This document shows positions 1 through 9,540 of a stretch of DNA of 64,000 nucleotides, piece after piece. This DNA comes from Halothiobacillus sp. (lineage in GTDB: Bacteria; Pseudomonadota; Gammaproteobacteria; Halothiobacillales; Halothiobacillaceae). The stretch's first letter is position 1. Each line of letters begins with the position of its first letter. A model generated the notes under the pieces. The model was given only the letters and a program-made list of their open reading frames with translations. It was not told the origin of the DNA and did no database searches. Location of the stretch: contig JAGXIF010000002.1 in assembly GCA_024635755.1 (NCBI GenBank), forward strand, positions 1 to 64,000. The letters are read 5' to 3'. The translations under genes were made by a program, and so were the position numbers.

Positions 1-1
1 C

Positions 2-1318
2 GAGGGCCATTACAACTACCAGAAGCGCACGGTCGAAGACCTGCTCGAGGACATCCAGACCAAGGGCTGGGCCCAGACCATGCGCGAGCGCCAGATGTGG
101 GGCGAGATGCGCATGAGCTCGCGGGACCTGCTCGACGTGACTGGCAGCACGTACACCTACCTGGTCAATGGCCGGTCGCCCAGTGAGAACTGGACTGGCC
201 TGTTTCAGCCCGGCGAAAAGGTTCGCCTGCGGGTGATAAACGCCTCGGCAATGAGCTTCTTCGACGTGCGCATTCCCGGTCTGAAGATGACCGTTGTCCA
301 GGTCGACGGCCAGAACGTCGAGCCCGTTGCGATCGACGAGTTCCGCGTTGGCGTGGCGGAGACCTACGACGTGATCGTCGAGCCGACGGACAAGCAGGCC
401 TACACCCTTTTCGCCGAGTCCATGGACCGCAGCGGCTTTGCCGCCGGCACGCTCGCCACCTCGGTCGGAATGACCGCCGAGATTCCCGAACTGCGCCCCG
501 TTCCCTCCCGCGGGATGGAAGCCATGGGCATGGACATGGACGACATGGACATGGGCGGCATGAACATGAGCGGGGACAGCATGGCCATGGACGACAAATC
601 CAAGGCCAAGAGCGGCAAGATGGACATGTCCATGGACGACAAGTCCAAGGGTATGAACGGCAAGCCGACCATGGACGATCAAGGCTCCTCGTCCGGCGGA
701 ATGGCCATGGGCACTGATGCCACCAGCCACGCCGGGATGAACATGGCCGCGAGCGACCAGAACAAGCAAGCGCCTTGGCCATTGGCCGACCGCACGATCT
801 CGCACGGCCCGGGCAACCACGGCCCGGGCGCGGCGATGGTCGCCAGAAATCCCGGCAACCGCATGGACGACCCGGGTATCGGCCTGAAAAGCACACCCGA
901 CCACAAGGTGCTCGTCTACAACGATCTGAAGGCACTGGCCCCTTGGCCCGACCCACGCGAGCCGGAACGGGAGATCGAGCTTCACCTGACCGGCAACATG
1001 GAGCGGTACATGTGGTCGTTCGACGGCGAGAAGTTCACGGAGGTGGACGGACCGATCCAATTCCACCACGGGGAACGGCTGCGCCTGATCCTGGTGAACG
1101 ACACGATGATGGACCACCCGATCCACCTGCACGGGATGTGGATGGAGATGGAAAATCAGCACGGCGACCTCCGACCCCGCAAGCACACGATCTCCGTGAA
1201 GCCCGGCGAAATGATCTCCGCGCGCATCACCGCCGATGCCCCGGGCGACTGGGCGTTCCATTGCCACCTGCTCTATCACATGAAGGCAGGCATGTTCCGC
1301 GTCGTATCCGTCGCCTAA
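2..1318 (+). CDS. copA: Copper resistance protein A (multicopper oxidase), 5' end outside window
   Basis: Frame is open from base 2 (EGHYNYQKRTVEDLLEDIQ...). Met-rich MGMDMDDMDMGGMNM region and C-terminal cupredoxin motifs HPIHLHGMWMEM and WAFHCHLLYHMKAGMF. Confidence 0.93.
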   Translation, partial: EGHYNYQKRTVEDLLEDIQTKGWAQTMRERQMWGEMRMSSRDLLDVTGSTYTYLVNGRSPSENWTGLFQPGEKVRLRVINASAMSFFDVRIPGLKMTVVQVDGQNVEPVAIDEFRVGVAETYDVIVEPTDKQAYTLFAESMDRSGFAAGTLATSVGMTAEIPELRPVPSRGMEAMGMDMDDMDMGGMNMSGDSMAMDDKSKAKSGKMDMSMDDKSKGMNGKPTMDDQGSSSGGMAMGTDATSHAGMNMAASDQNKQAPWPLADRTISHGPGNHGPGAAMVARNPGNRMDDPGIGLKSTPDHKVLVYNDLKALAPWPDPREPEREIELHLTGNMERYMWSFDGEKFTEVDGPIQFHHGERLRLILVNDTMMDHPIHLHGMWMEMENQHGDLRPRKHTISVKPGEMISARITADAPGDWAFHCHLLYHMKAGMFRVVSVA

Positions 1319-1339
1319 AGATTCAGAGGAGCAAGATCG

Positions 1340-2128
1340 ATGATCATCAACCAACACACTTTCAAACCCGTCAGCGGCCTGCTGACCGCGACCATGCTGG
1401 CCATCATGCCCCTGAGCGCGATGGCCGATGGCCAGGCTCCGTTCGCCAAGGAGAAGGGCTGGGCGCCACCCGTGGGTGATTCGCCGCACGGTCTTTTCCT
1501 CATCGACCGCCTGGAATACGCCGCCGGTGACGACGAGGACAGCGTGAACCTCGAGTTCAAGGGCTGGTATGGCGGCGACTACAACCGGATCTGGGTCGAA
1601 GGCGAAGCCGAAGATGTGGTCTCCGGCGGCAGCGGCGGGGCGATCGAGAACCTCGACCTGCTCTACGGTCGACTCATCTCACCCTACTGGTCCGTTCAGG
1701 CAGGTGTCGGCTACCAGCTCGAATACGGTCCCGGACCGGACCCCGACCGAGCCTACGCCGTTCTCGGCCTGCAGGGCCTGGCCCCCTACTGGTTCGAGGT
1801 CGACACCAACCTGCGTGTAAGCGAGGACGGCGATGCCTGGGCTGACTTCGAAACCGAGTACGACTTCCTTCTCACCCAAAGACTCGTCCTGCAGCCACGC
1901 TTCGGGACCATGATCGCCTTCGACGAAGTCGAGGAATTCGGAGTCGGCAAAGGCATCAACAACGTCAAACTGGGCCTGCGCCTGCGTTATGAAATCAAGC
2001 GCGAGTTCGCCCCCTACATCGGTGTGAGCTGGAACAAGAAACTCGGCGACACGGCGGACATGGCTGAGGCCGAAGGCGAGGACACCGGCGACTTCCGGGT
2101 ACTCGCTGGCGTGAGGATGTGGTTCTAG
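1340..2128 (+). CDS. copB: Copper resistance protein B (outer membrane)
   Basis: Signal peptide, then LEYAAGDDEDSVNLEFKGWYGGDYNRIWVEGEAE, beta-barrel-like C-terminus ending in VRMWF; directly downstream of copA. Confidence 0.92.
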   Translation: MIINQHTFKPVSGLLTATMLAIMPLSAMADGQAPFAKEKGWAPPVGDSPHGLFLIDRLEYAAGDDEDSVNLEFKGWYGGDYNRIWVEGEAEDVVSGGSGGAIENLDLLYGRLISPYWSVQAGVGYQLEYGPGPDPDRAYAVLGLQGLAPYWFEVDTNLRVSEDGDAWADFETEYDFLLTQRLVLQPRFGTMIAFDEVEEFGVGKGINNVKLGLRLRYEIKREFAPYIGVSWNKKLGDTADMAEAEGEDTGDFRVLAGVRMWF

Positions 2129-2164
2129 GATCGCAGCCCCACCAAACCAGAGCCCACTGGCCTC

Positions 2165-2188
2165 GCGTGCCGGTGAGGACCGGCACGC
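2165..2188 (+). other. Perfect 10-bp-stem hairpin between copB and the P-type ATPase
   Basis: GCGTGCCGGT-GAGG-ACCGGCACGC. Confidence 0.55.
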
Positions 2189-2296
2189 CCCCGGACACCG
2201 GTGGCGTTTTATTTCGGGTGCCCCACGAGCAGCTGGAGCGCCCGTGTACTTGAGCTGGCTCACGATTCTTTAGGACGACCGAGGAGACCACGATCC

Positions 2297-4399
2297 ATGA
2301 GCGACGACTCTGCGTCCGACCATGCCCACCATCGCGATGCCGATGCGCACGCCCACCATGGCTCGAACCACGATCACTCGGGTCATCAGGGCGGTCACGA
2401 TCATGGTGCGATGATCGCCGACTTTCGGCGGCGATTCTGGGTCTCGTTGGTCCTGACCGTACCGATCCTGCTGCTCTCGCCGATGATCCAGGGCTTTCTG
2501 GGCCTGGAGGCGGCGCTCGCCTTCCCCGGCGACCGCTACCTGCTGTTCGCGCTCTCGATCGCCGTGTTCTTCTACGGCGGCCGGCCGTTCCTGACCGGGC
2601 TGGTCTCGGAGATCCGTCAGCGCGCGCCGGGGATGATGACGCTCATCGCCCTGGCCATCAGCGTGGCGTTCCTCTACTCCTCCGCCGTGGTGCTGGGACT
2701 GTCCGGGCGCGTGTTCTTCTGGGAACTGGCGACGCTGGTCGACATAATGCTGCTCGGCCATTGGATCGAGATGCGCTCGATCATGGGCGCCTCCGGTGCG
2801 CTCCAGGCACTCGTCAAGCTGATGCCGGCCACCGCCCACCGCCTGACGGATGACGACGAGACTGAGGACGTCCGCGTCGACGCCCTGCAGCCGGGCGATC
2901 GCGTGCGCATCAAGCCGGGCGAGAAGGTCCCCACCGACGGGGTAATCGTCGAGGGTCGCTCGAACGTCAACGAGTCGCTGCTGACCGGCGAATCCAAACC
3001 CGTGAGCAAGGGTCAGGATGACGAGGTGATTGGCGGGGCGATCAACGGCGAGGGCTCCCTGATCGTCGAGATCAAACGCACCGGCGAAGCCAGCTACCTT
3101 TCCCAGGTCATCGAGATGGTGAAGCAGGCCCAGGCCTCGCGCTCGCGCACCCAGGATCTCGCCAACCGCGCCGCAGCTTGGTTGACCTACATCTCCCTGA
3201 CGGTGGGGGCGATCACCCTGGTCACCTGGCTGATCCTCGGCTACGCCTTCGACTTCTCGCTCGAGCGCATGGTCACGGTCATGGTCATCACCTGCCCCCA
3301 TGCCCTGGGACTGGCCGTGCCGCTGGTGGTCGCGGTATCGACCAGCAAGGCGGCCCGCAACGGCCTGCTGATCCGCGATCGGGCCGCTTTCGAGCGGGCA
3401 CGGAACACCGACGTGTTCGTCTTCGACAAGACCGGCACCCTCACGGAAGGCCGGTTTGGCGTCAGCGATGTCGTGCCCCTGGGTGATTTCGAGACAGATC
3501 GGGTCGTGGCCCTAGCCGCTGCGCTGGAGTCCCTGTCGGAACACCCGATCGCGGTCGGTATCGTCGCGGAGAGCCAGAAGCGCTCCCTGTCTCCACCACG
3601 GGCGACGGACTTCGAGAACCTGACCGGCGAAGGCGTCCAGGCACGAGTGGACGGCGACACCGTACGGATCGTCAGCCCGGGGCACCTGGATCGAGAGGGG
3701 ATCGAGATCGACAACGAGCAAATCGAACGGCTGGCCGACCAAGGCAAGACGGTCGTCTTCGTGCTGATCGACGGGCAGCCGGCGGGGGCCATTGCCCTGT
3801 CGGACATCGTCCGCGAGGTCTCGCGCGAGGCAGTCGAGCGGCTCAAGGCCATGGGCATGCAGTGCATGATGCTCACCGGCGACTCCCGGCCCGTGGCCCA
3901 GGCCGTGGCCGACGAGTTGGGTCTGGACGACTTCTTCGCCGAGGTGATGCCAGACCAGAAGGCGACCCGCATCCGCGAACTCAAGGAAAAGGGCCTGTCG
4001 GTCGCCATGGTGGGCGACGGCGTCAACGACGCGCCCGCCCTTACGGAAGCTGATCTGGGCATCGCCATCGGCGCCGGCACCGATGTGGCGGTCGAGTCGG
4101 CCGACATCGTGCTGGTGAACTCCGATCCGCGCGATGTCGCGACGATCACGGAGCTCTCCGCGGCGACCTATCGCAAGATGATCCAGAACCTCTGGTGGGC
4201 GGCCGGCTACAACATCGTCGCCATCCCCCTGGCCGCCGGGGTGCTCTACGGGGTTGGTTTCCTGATGCCCCCGGCACTCGGGGCGGCGGTGATGTCGGTC
4301 TCCACCATCGTCGTCGCGATCAACGCCAAGCTGCTGGACCGTTTCCAACCCGCCGAAGCGAAGGAAGATCAGTCGCAGGCGTCTGCCACGACCGCATGA
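2297..4399 (+). CDS. Heavy-metal P1B-type ATPase, CPH-motif (copper) type
   Basis: His-rich N-terminus HAHHRDADAHAHHGSNHDHSGHQGGHDHG, TCPHALGLAVP, DKTGTLTEG, MVGDGVNDAPAL. ATG at 2297 chosen over the longer ORF start at 2201. Confidence 0.93.
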   Translation: MSDDSASDHAHHRDADAHAHHGSNHDHSGHQGGHDHGAMIADFRRRFWVSLVLTVPILLLSPMIQGFLGLEAALAFPGDRYLLFALSIAVFFYGGRPFLTGLVSEIRQRAPGMMTLIALAISVAFLYSSAVVLGLSGRVFFWELATLVDIMLLGHWIEMRSIMGASGALQALVKLMPATAHRLTDDDETEDVRVDALQPGDRVRIKPGEKVPTDGVIVEGRSNVNESLLTGESKPVSKGQDDEVIGGAINGEGSLIVEIKRTGEASYLSQVIEMVKQAQASRSRTQDLANRAAAWLTYISLTVGAITLVTWLILGYAFDFSLERMVTVMVITCPHALGLAVPLVVAVSTSKAARNGLLIRDRAAFERARNTDVFVFDKTGTLTEGRFGVSDVVPLGDFETDRVVALAAALESLSEHPIAVGIVAESQKRSLSPPRATDFENLTGEGVQARVDGDTVRIVSPGHLDREGIEIDNEQIERLADQGKTVVFVLIDGQPAGAIALSDIVREVSREAVERLKAMGMQCMMLTGDSRPVAQAVADELGLDDFFAEVMPDQKATRIRELKEKGLSVAMVGDGVNDAPALTEADLGIAIGAGTDVAVESADIVLVNSDPRDVATITELSAATYRKMIQNLWWAAGYNIVAIPLAAGVLYGVGFLMPPALGAAVMSVSTIVVAINAKLLDRFQPAEAKEDQSQASATTA

Positions 4400-4439
4400 T
4401 CACCACGGCATAACCCGCAAAAGCTCAAGGGAACCTTCC

Positions 4440-4682
4440 ATGCCCGCCACGCCGATCATTCTCCAATCGACGATTAGTTGCCCCGAGTGCGGTCACTCGA
4501 AAATCGAGGCCATGCCGACGGATGCATGCCAATGGTTCTACGAGTGCGTTGGATGTCATGCCTTGTTGCGCCCAAAGCCAGGAGACTGCTGCGTGTTCTG
4601 TTCGTACGGCACGGCCCCGTGCCCACCAGTCCAGGTCGATGATAGATCCTGCCGTGGATGCTCTGATGCGCCCGAGGCCTGA
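4440..4682 (+). CDS. GDCCVxC-domain small protein (Cys form)
   Basis: SCPECGHSKIEAMPTDACQWFYECVGCHALLRPKPGDCCVFCSYGTAPCPPVQ, matching the GDCCVxC (seleno)protein family. Confidence 0.85.
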   Translation: MPATPIILQSTISCPECGHSKIEAMPTDACQWFYECVGCHALLRPKPGDCCVFCSYGTAPCPPVQVDDRSCRGCSDAPEA

Positions 4683-4942
4683 CTCCAGAAGCCTTCGACC
4701 TATGCCAATGAGGCCTCTGCGGCAGCTAGAATCAATCGGCCGGCCCCACATGACAGCCCCCACAGGTCCGTATGGCGCACGTCCCCGTGGGCGAGGACGG
4801 CCACCCACCAGTACGGCTCCTGAGGGTTATGTTGTTCCGCCGCGCTTTTGGCAGGCCGTTGCCCTCGCCCCATCCCTCTGGGGTATTGACCCGATCAGGC
4901 TGATTACCACGTCGAGTGGCTATCGGAAAGGGGGACGATTCA

Positions 4943-5047
4943 GTGTTCGACTGCATCGACCGCTTCCACAACCCGAGAGTCCGCCGTCCAATCCAGGCTA
5001 ACGAAAACGTATTACCCTTAACCCAACCGTCCGCGAAAGACAGGTAG
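4943..5047 (+). pseudogene. Probable IS3-family transposase C-terminal remnant
   Basis: VFDCIDRFHNPRVRRPIQANENVLPLTQPSAKDR* resembles the VFDYIERF(H/Y)NPRxRR C-terminus of IS3-family OrfB; no intact ORF upstream. Confidence 0.45.
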
Positions 5048-5135
5048 AACCCACTCTTGGCGACGAATGACTAGCCAATAATTCCACAATACGCATTTTC
5101 TTGGAATGACTTCAAAAACCATATTTTGGTGCCAA

Positions 5136-5774
5136 TCAAAGGTCTTCTGTATCCTGATTTCCTGCAGAAGACTTCCTCTGATGAATAATACTCTCTAGCC
5201 CTAGTTCCAAGAAAATAAGGGCAGAACGATTCAGGCGGTCGACATGCTCCACAAGTCGGATTTGGGAATCGCCTTTATTCCAAATGTGCTTTTCACTTTT
5301 GACAGACACACCCATCATGTTCTGGATGCGCTTGCGCTCAATACCATCCGCGGGGCCATATTTTTCACCCATCGCCCCACGAACGCGCGAATATCCTAAA
5401 TGATCGAACGAAGCCACTATCTTTCTCAACAGGTGAGTGTCGAATTTTTCCATCTCTGTTGAGATGAAATAGTAGGTTATCGTGGCGGGCACATTGGCCA
5501 CCGTTTCCTTGACCCCCCTTCGCTTTAAATGTGAAGGAATGGCTCTGCAGTTAATGAGCCCAATATGAAGTACCGATGGTGACAAAAAAGACGCATCACT
5601 CTCGTCTGAGCAAATGGCATCGGCGTGTCTATCCTTGAACTCTGAGAGCGTCATCTTTAGCCGATCCCCCTTTAGCCCGAAAGAGTCATCAGCACACGAG
5701 ATTGCAGGAAACACTAATTGCACTGCCAGCAAGGCCATAAGCCAGCATTTCATGCATACAAAAAAGAGCCTCAT
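5136..5774 (-). CDS. Hypothetical exported protein
   Basis: 212-aa ORF with hydrophobic N-terminal signal (MKCWLMALLAVQLVFPAISCADD); lower GC than neighbours; family not recognised. Confidence 0.65.
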   Translation of the reverse strand: MRLFFVCMKCWLMALLAVQLVFPAISCADDSFGLKGDRLKMTLSEFKDRHADAICSDESDASFLSPSVLHIGLINCRAIPSHLKRRGVKETVANVPATITYYFISTEMEKFDTHLLRKIVASFDHLGYSRVRGAMGEKYGPADGIERKRIQNMMGVSVKSEKHIWNKGDSQIRLVEHVDRLNRSALIFLELGLESIIHQRKSSAGNQDTEDL

Positions 5775-5967
5775 CGGAAAATCACTCTCATCAGGACTGG
5801 TTTTTCTAGGTTAACCCACGGCCGTTGTTTGGCAATGGGCGGTTTAGCGCCCCTTCACTCAACCCCTTGGCGTATGCGTTTTACGGCCAACGAACGAATT
5901 GCTCCAAGAGCGCGGAGCTGGCCGAACTGCGTCCCGGTCGACCGCTACCAGTGGGTCGCGCTCAGCG

Positions 5968-6843
5968 TCAGTGCCACCCATTTCTCGCCGCCACCTCGGG
6001 ATTGAGCAGGCGAATCTGCTGAACCACCGGGTCGGGGTGTTCGCGCTGGGGCTCGATCTGCATCAGTCGCAGCAGGTACGGCAGCAGCGCCCGGCGCACC
6101 GTCACGCAACGCTCGCCATCGACCATGCCGTAGTCCGCGGCGATCACTGCCTGCTGGGCCGGCGGCAGGTCCGGATGCACCCCCACCCGCAGCGTCACTT
6201 CCTCGAACCAGTCGGCATCGCCATCCCGCGGCGTGCCAGGCTGATCCGTCAGCGATTCGACATCCTCCATCCGTGCAAGCACGAAATCGCGGTATTCGTC
6301 GTGCTCGTGGCTGAAGGCCCGCAGGTGCCAGCGAAAACCGCTGAAGACCAACGTGTGCGGGGAAAGCTCGAGCCGTCGTGGAAGGGGACGGCGCATCGAC
6401 TGGTAATCCACCCGCAACCGGTGGCCGTTGCTGGCCGCCGCCGAGACGGCACGCAGGATATCCAGATCCAGTTCGCGCTCGAGCGGACGCAGCAGTTCGA
6501 CATTCGGCCCGGCCGCGGCCAGGGCAACGACGGGCCGATTTTCTCCCGGCAAGGCTGCCAGCACGTCGAGCAACTCGGACGTCCGACCCGAAAGCAGCAA
6601 CGCCGAAAAGCGCTCACCGGGCTCGTAATACTTCTGCGAGCGGTTGTAGACCAGGTTATCCGGGGCGAGCGCTTGGTAGACGGCAAAATCCTTGGAGGCC
6701 TGCGCCCGGCTGATGCCGAAGCTCTCCGTGAGTGCCTGGGTACGCACCCAGCCGTTGAGCAGCACGGTGCACTCGAGCAGCTTGAGACGCTGGCGCAGAT
6801 CCCATTTCAGGTCATCGATGGCAGTCGGGGCGTTGCGATTCAT
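5968..6843 (-). CDS. WYL-domain DNA-binding transcriptional regulator
   Basis: N-terminal HTH (LNGWVRTQALTESFGISRAQASKDFAVYQ), then WYL-type domain (HRLRVDYQSMRRPLPRRLELSPHTLVFSGFRWHLRAF). Confidence 0.85.
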   Translation of the reverse strand: MNRNAPTAIDDLKWDLRQRLKLLECTVLLNGWVRTQALTESFGISRAQASKDFAVYQALAPDNLVYNRSQKYYEPGERFSALLLSGRTSELLDVLAALPGENRPVVALAAAGPNVELLRPLERELDLDILRAVSAAASNGHRLRVDYQSMRRPLPRRLELSPHTLVFSGFRWHLRAFSHEHDEYRDFVLARMEDVESLTDQPGTPRDGDADWFEEVTLRVGVHPDLPPAQQAVIAADYGMVDGERCVTVRRALLPYLLRLMQIEPQREHPDPVVQQIRLLNPEVAARNGWH

Positions 6844-6898
6844 GCGGCCTCATTCTCCGCTCCGCCGCGGGTATGTCAATAAAAATGGCGCGAGTTTG

Positions 6899-6927
6899 TT
6901 GACACGACCAGATTGTGTGCATACTAT
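6899..6927 (+). promoter_or_regulatory. Sigma70-like promoter
   Basis: TTGACA (6899-6904), 17-bp spacer, TACTAT (6922-6927), upstream of the gene at 6972. Confidence 0.7.
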
Positions 6928-6935
6928 TTAGACAT

Positions 6936-6950
6936 GCCTAGTTTGTAGGC
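6936..6950. promoter_or_regulatory. Candidate operator (inverted repeat)
   Basis: GCCTA-GTTTG-TAGGC just downstream of the -10, between the divergent WYL gene and the 6972 gene. Confidence 0.4.
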
Positions 6951-6971
6951 GTTCAACAGAGGAGCACTACC

Positions 6972-7277
6972 ATGCATACCTACCGTGATGAAGTGATCGA
7001 ATTCTGGGCCAACGTCTTCCGCGCCTGCCGGCTTTCCACGACGGGTCTGGATCTGGAGACCTTTCTCGAGGCACCGCAAGGACACCTCGACGAGCTCGGA
7101 CTCACCGACGCCGTCGAGATGCTCGCCAGCGGCCACTTGCCCCTGATGCCCGAACAGGCGGCCGTGCGCCGGGAAATCGAGGCGACACACGGCGCCGCGC
7201 TGCCTACGTCGATCCCGGCGGCCATCCGGTGCCCTGCCCCGAACCCATTTGCAGGTCTCAACCCGCAACCCGCCTGA
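6972..7277 (+). CDS. Hypothetical protein
   Basis: 101-aa ORF with upstream SD-like gaggag and a consensus promoter. Confidence 0.65.
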   Translation: MHTYRDEVIEFWANVFRACRLSTTGLDLETFLEAPQGHLDELGLTDAVEMLASGHLPLMPEQAAVRREIEATHGAALPTSIPAAIRCPAPNPFAGLNPQPA

Positions 7278-7375
7278 GCCTCTGGGGCTACCGCCCCCGG
7301 CAGTAGCACCGGCGCGGGCCGGTGAATCGCGTATAGTTTCAGAAGCCAGTCACTCGATGGTTTCCTAAGGACGAT

Positions 7376-9097
7376 ATGGACGCGATCAACTCGTTTATCC
7401 TGCTCGGCGCCCTGCTGCTGTTTTCCAGCATTCTGGCCAGCATGGCCTCGGCGCGCTTTGGTTTCCCGCTGCTGCTGATCTTCCTCGCGGTGGGGATGCT
7501 CGCCGGGCAGGAGGGTCCAGGCGGGGTCGAGTTCGACGATTTCAAGACCGCCTTTCTGATCGGCAACATCGCGCTGGCCATCATCCTGCTCGACGGCGGG
7601 CTGCGCACCCATATCCGCACCTTCCGCGTGGCCCTCAAGCCCGCCCTATCCCTAGCGACCGTCGGCGTGATGATCACCGCCGGCGGCATCGGTGCGTTCG
7701 CCACCTGGCTGATGGGGTTCGACTGGTACTACGGACTGCTGCTCGGGGCGATCGTGGGCTCGACGGACGCCGCGGCGGTGTTCTCGCTACTCAAGGGCAG
7801 CGGCACCCGGCTCAACGAGCGGGTCGGCTCGACGCTGGAGATCGAATCGGGCATCAACGATCCGATGGCGATCTTCCTCACCATCACGCTCCTCGAAGTG
7901 ATCTCGAGTAGCCAGTCGCTTTTCGACCCTTGGATACTGCTGTTCCTGGTCCAGCAATTCGGCATCGGCGCGGTGCTCGGCGTGGCCTTCGGCTTCATCC
8001 TGCGCGAGACCCTGCGGCGCATCGAGCTGGCCGAGGGCCTGTATGCGCTGCTGATCGCCTCGGGCGGACTGCTGTCCTTCGCCATCATCAACGAGCTCGG
8101 CGGCAGCGGTTTTCTCGGCGTCTACCTCACCGGGCTGGTGATCGGCACGGCGAAGAATCGCGGCACCTTCCATGTGCTGCGCATCATGGATGGTCTAGCG
8201 TGGCTGGCCCAGGCGGGGATGTTCCTGATCCTGGGACTGCTGGTCACGCCGTCAGCGGTGCTCGACCAGATCGTCCCGGCCCTTATCCTGGCGTTCGTCC
8301 TGCTGCTGGTGGCCCGGCCGATCGCCATCTGGATCGGGCTGTGGCCCTTCCACTTCAACTGGCGCGAGACCACCTTCATTGCCTGGGTGGGGCTGCGCGG
8401 CGCGGTACCCATCGTGCTCGCCCTGTTCCCGATGATCTACGGCATCCCTGATGCGGAGCGATTCTTCGAGATCGCCTACGTGGTGGTGATCACCTCGCTG
8501 TTGATCCAGGGCAGCAGCATTTCGCTCGCCGCGCGACTGCTGAAGGTCGAAGTGCCGCCCCAGCCGGAACCCCGGCATCGGGCCGACCTCAACCTGCCCA
8601 TCGAACCCCGGCTGGAAATGGTGCAGTTCGTGGTCGGCGAACATACCGACGCCGACGGCGCCGGGGCGGAGCGGATGCCCTTCGGCGAGTCGGTGTCCAT
8701 CGCGGGTGTGGTGCGCAATCTCGCGCTCCGCAAACCCGAAACGGGCTTCACCTTCCAGCCGGATGATATCGTGCTGACCATCATCCCCGAGGACATGATC
8801 GGTGATCTCAGCCGCTTCTTCTCCGGCGAGCGGCGCAAGAAGACGGCATTGGTCGACCAGACCTTCTTCGGCGCCTTCTCGCTGCGCGGTGGCGCGAAGG
8901 TTGCAGATCTCGCCGCCGTATACGGTATCCGGTCGCCCGAGGAGCTGCGCGAGGCGACGCTCGACGAGGCCATCAAGGCCCTGCTGCGCAACCCGCCGGT
9001 GGTGGGCGATTCGGTCGACCTGGATCGCGTGCGCCTGACGGTGCGCGAGATGGAAGGGCCGACGATCACCCAGGTGGGTTTGAAGTTCCGCGAGTAG
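7376..9097 (+). CDS. K+/H+ antiporter, CPA1 type with C-terminal TrkA_C/CorC-like domains
   Basis: Multi-TM Na/H exchanger core (ILLDGGLRTHIRTFRVALKPALSLATVGV, GAIVGSTDAAAVFSLL) plus soluble C-terminal region. Confidence 0.9.
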   Translation: MDAINSFILLGALLLFSSILASMASARFGFPLLLIFLAVGMLAGQEGPGGVEFDDFKTAFLIGNIALAIILLDGGLRTHIRTFRVALKPALSLATVGVMITAGGIGAFATWLMGFDWYYGLLLGAIVGSTDAAAVFSLLKGSGTRLNERVGSTLEIESGINDPMAIFLTITLLEVISSSQSLFDPWILLFLVQQFGIGAVLGVAFGFILRETLRRIELAEGLYALLIASGGLLSFAIINELGGSGFLGVYLTGLVIGTAKNRGTFHVLRIMDGLAWLAQAGMFLILGLLVTPSAVLDQIVPALILAFVLLLVARPIAIWIGLWPFHFNWRETTFIAWVGLRGAVPIVLALFPMIYGIPDAERFFEIAYVVVITSLLIQGSSISLAARLLKVEVPPQPEPRHRADLNLPIEPRLEMVQFVVGEHTDADGAGAERMPFGESVSIAGVVRNLALRKPETGFTFQPDDIVLTIIPEDMIGDLSRFFSGERRKKTALVDQTFFGAFSLRGGAKVADLAAVYGIRSPEELREATLDEAIKALLRNPPVVGDSVDLDRVRLTVREMEGPTITQVGLKFRE

Positions 9098-9129
9098 GCG
9101 TCGGGCCCGACCATGGCGGGCAAGTAGCT

Positions 9130-9540
9130 TCAGTCGTCGGCCAGTTCCAGGATCGAGCCGACGATGTCGCTCATGGTGACGATGCCGGCCAATTCGTCGT
9201 TACGCATTACGATCACCCGGCGGATGGATTGGGAAACCATCAGCCGGGCCGCGTACTTGATCTCCATGCCTTCGGCCACCGAGATGACCGGCTTGCTCAT
9301 CAAGTCGTAAACATTGGCCAGATCGATATCACCCTCCTCGGCGGCGATGGTCTTGAGTATGGAGGTGTGGGTGAGGATGCCGTAAGCGTCGTGGGCGTGC
9401 GCCTTCTCCACCACCAACGACTTGACCCGGCAGCGGCGCATCTCGCAGAGCGCCTCGCGCAAGCTAGCCATCGGTGAAATGGTGGTCACGTCGGTGACCA
9501 TGATGTCCCCCACCAGGCGGGGCGCCTGCTCAGATGTCAT
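9130..9540 (-). CDS. CBS-domain protein
   Basis: Tandem CBS pair: VGDIMVTDVTTISPMASLREALCEM ... YDLMSKPVISVAEGMEIKYAARLMVSQSIRRVIVM. Confidence 0.88.
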   Translation of the reverse strand: MTSEQAPRLVGDIMVTDVTTISPMASLREALCEMRRCRVKSLVVEKAHAHDAYGILTHTSILKTIAAEEGDIDLANVYDLMSKPVISVAEGMEIKYAARLMVSQSIRRVIVMRNDELAGIVTMSDIVGSILELADD

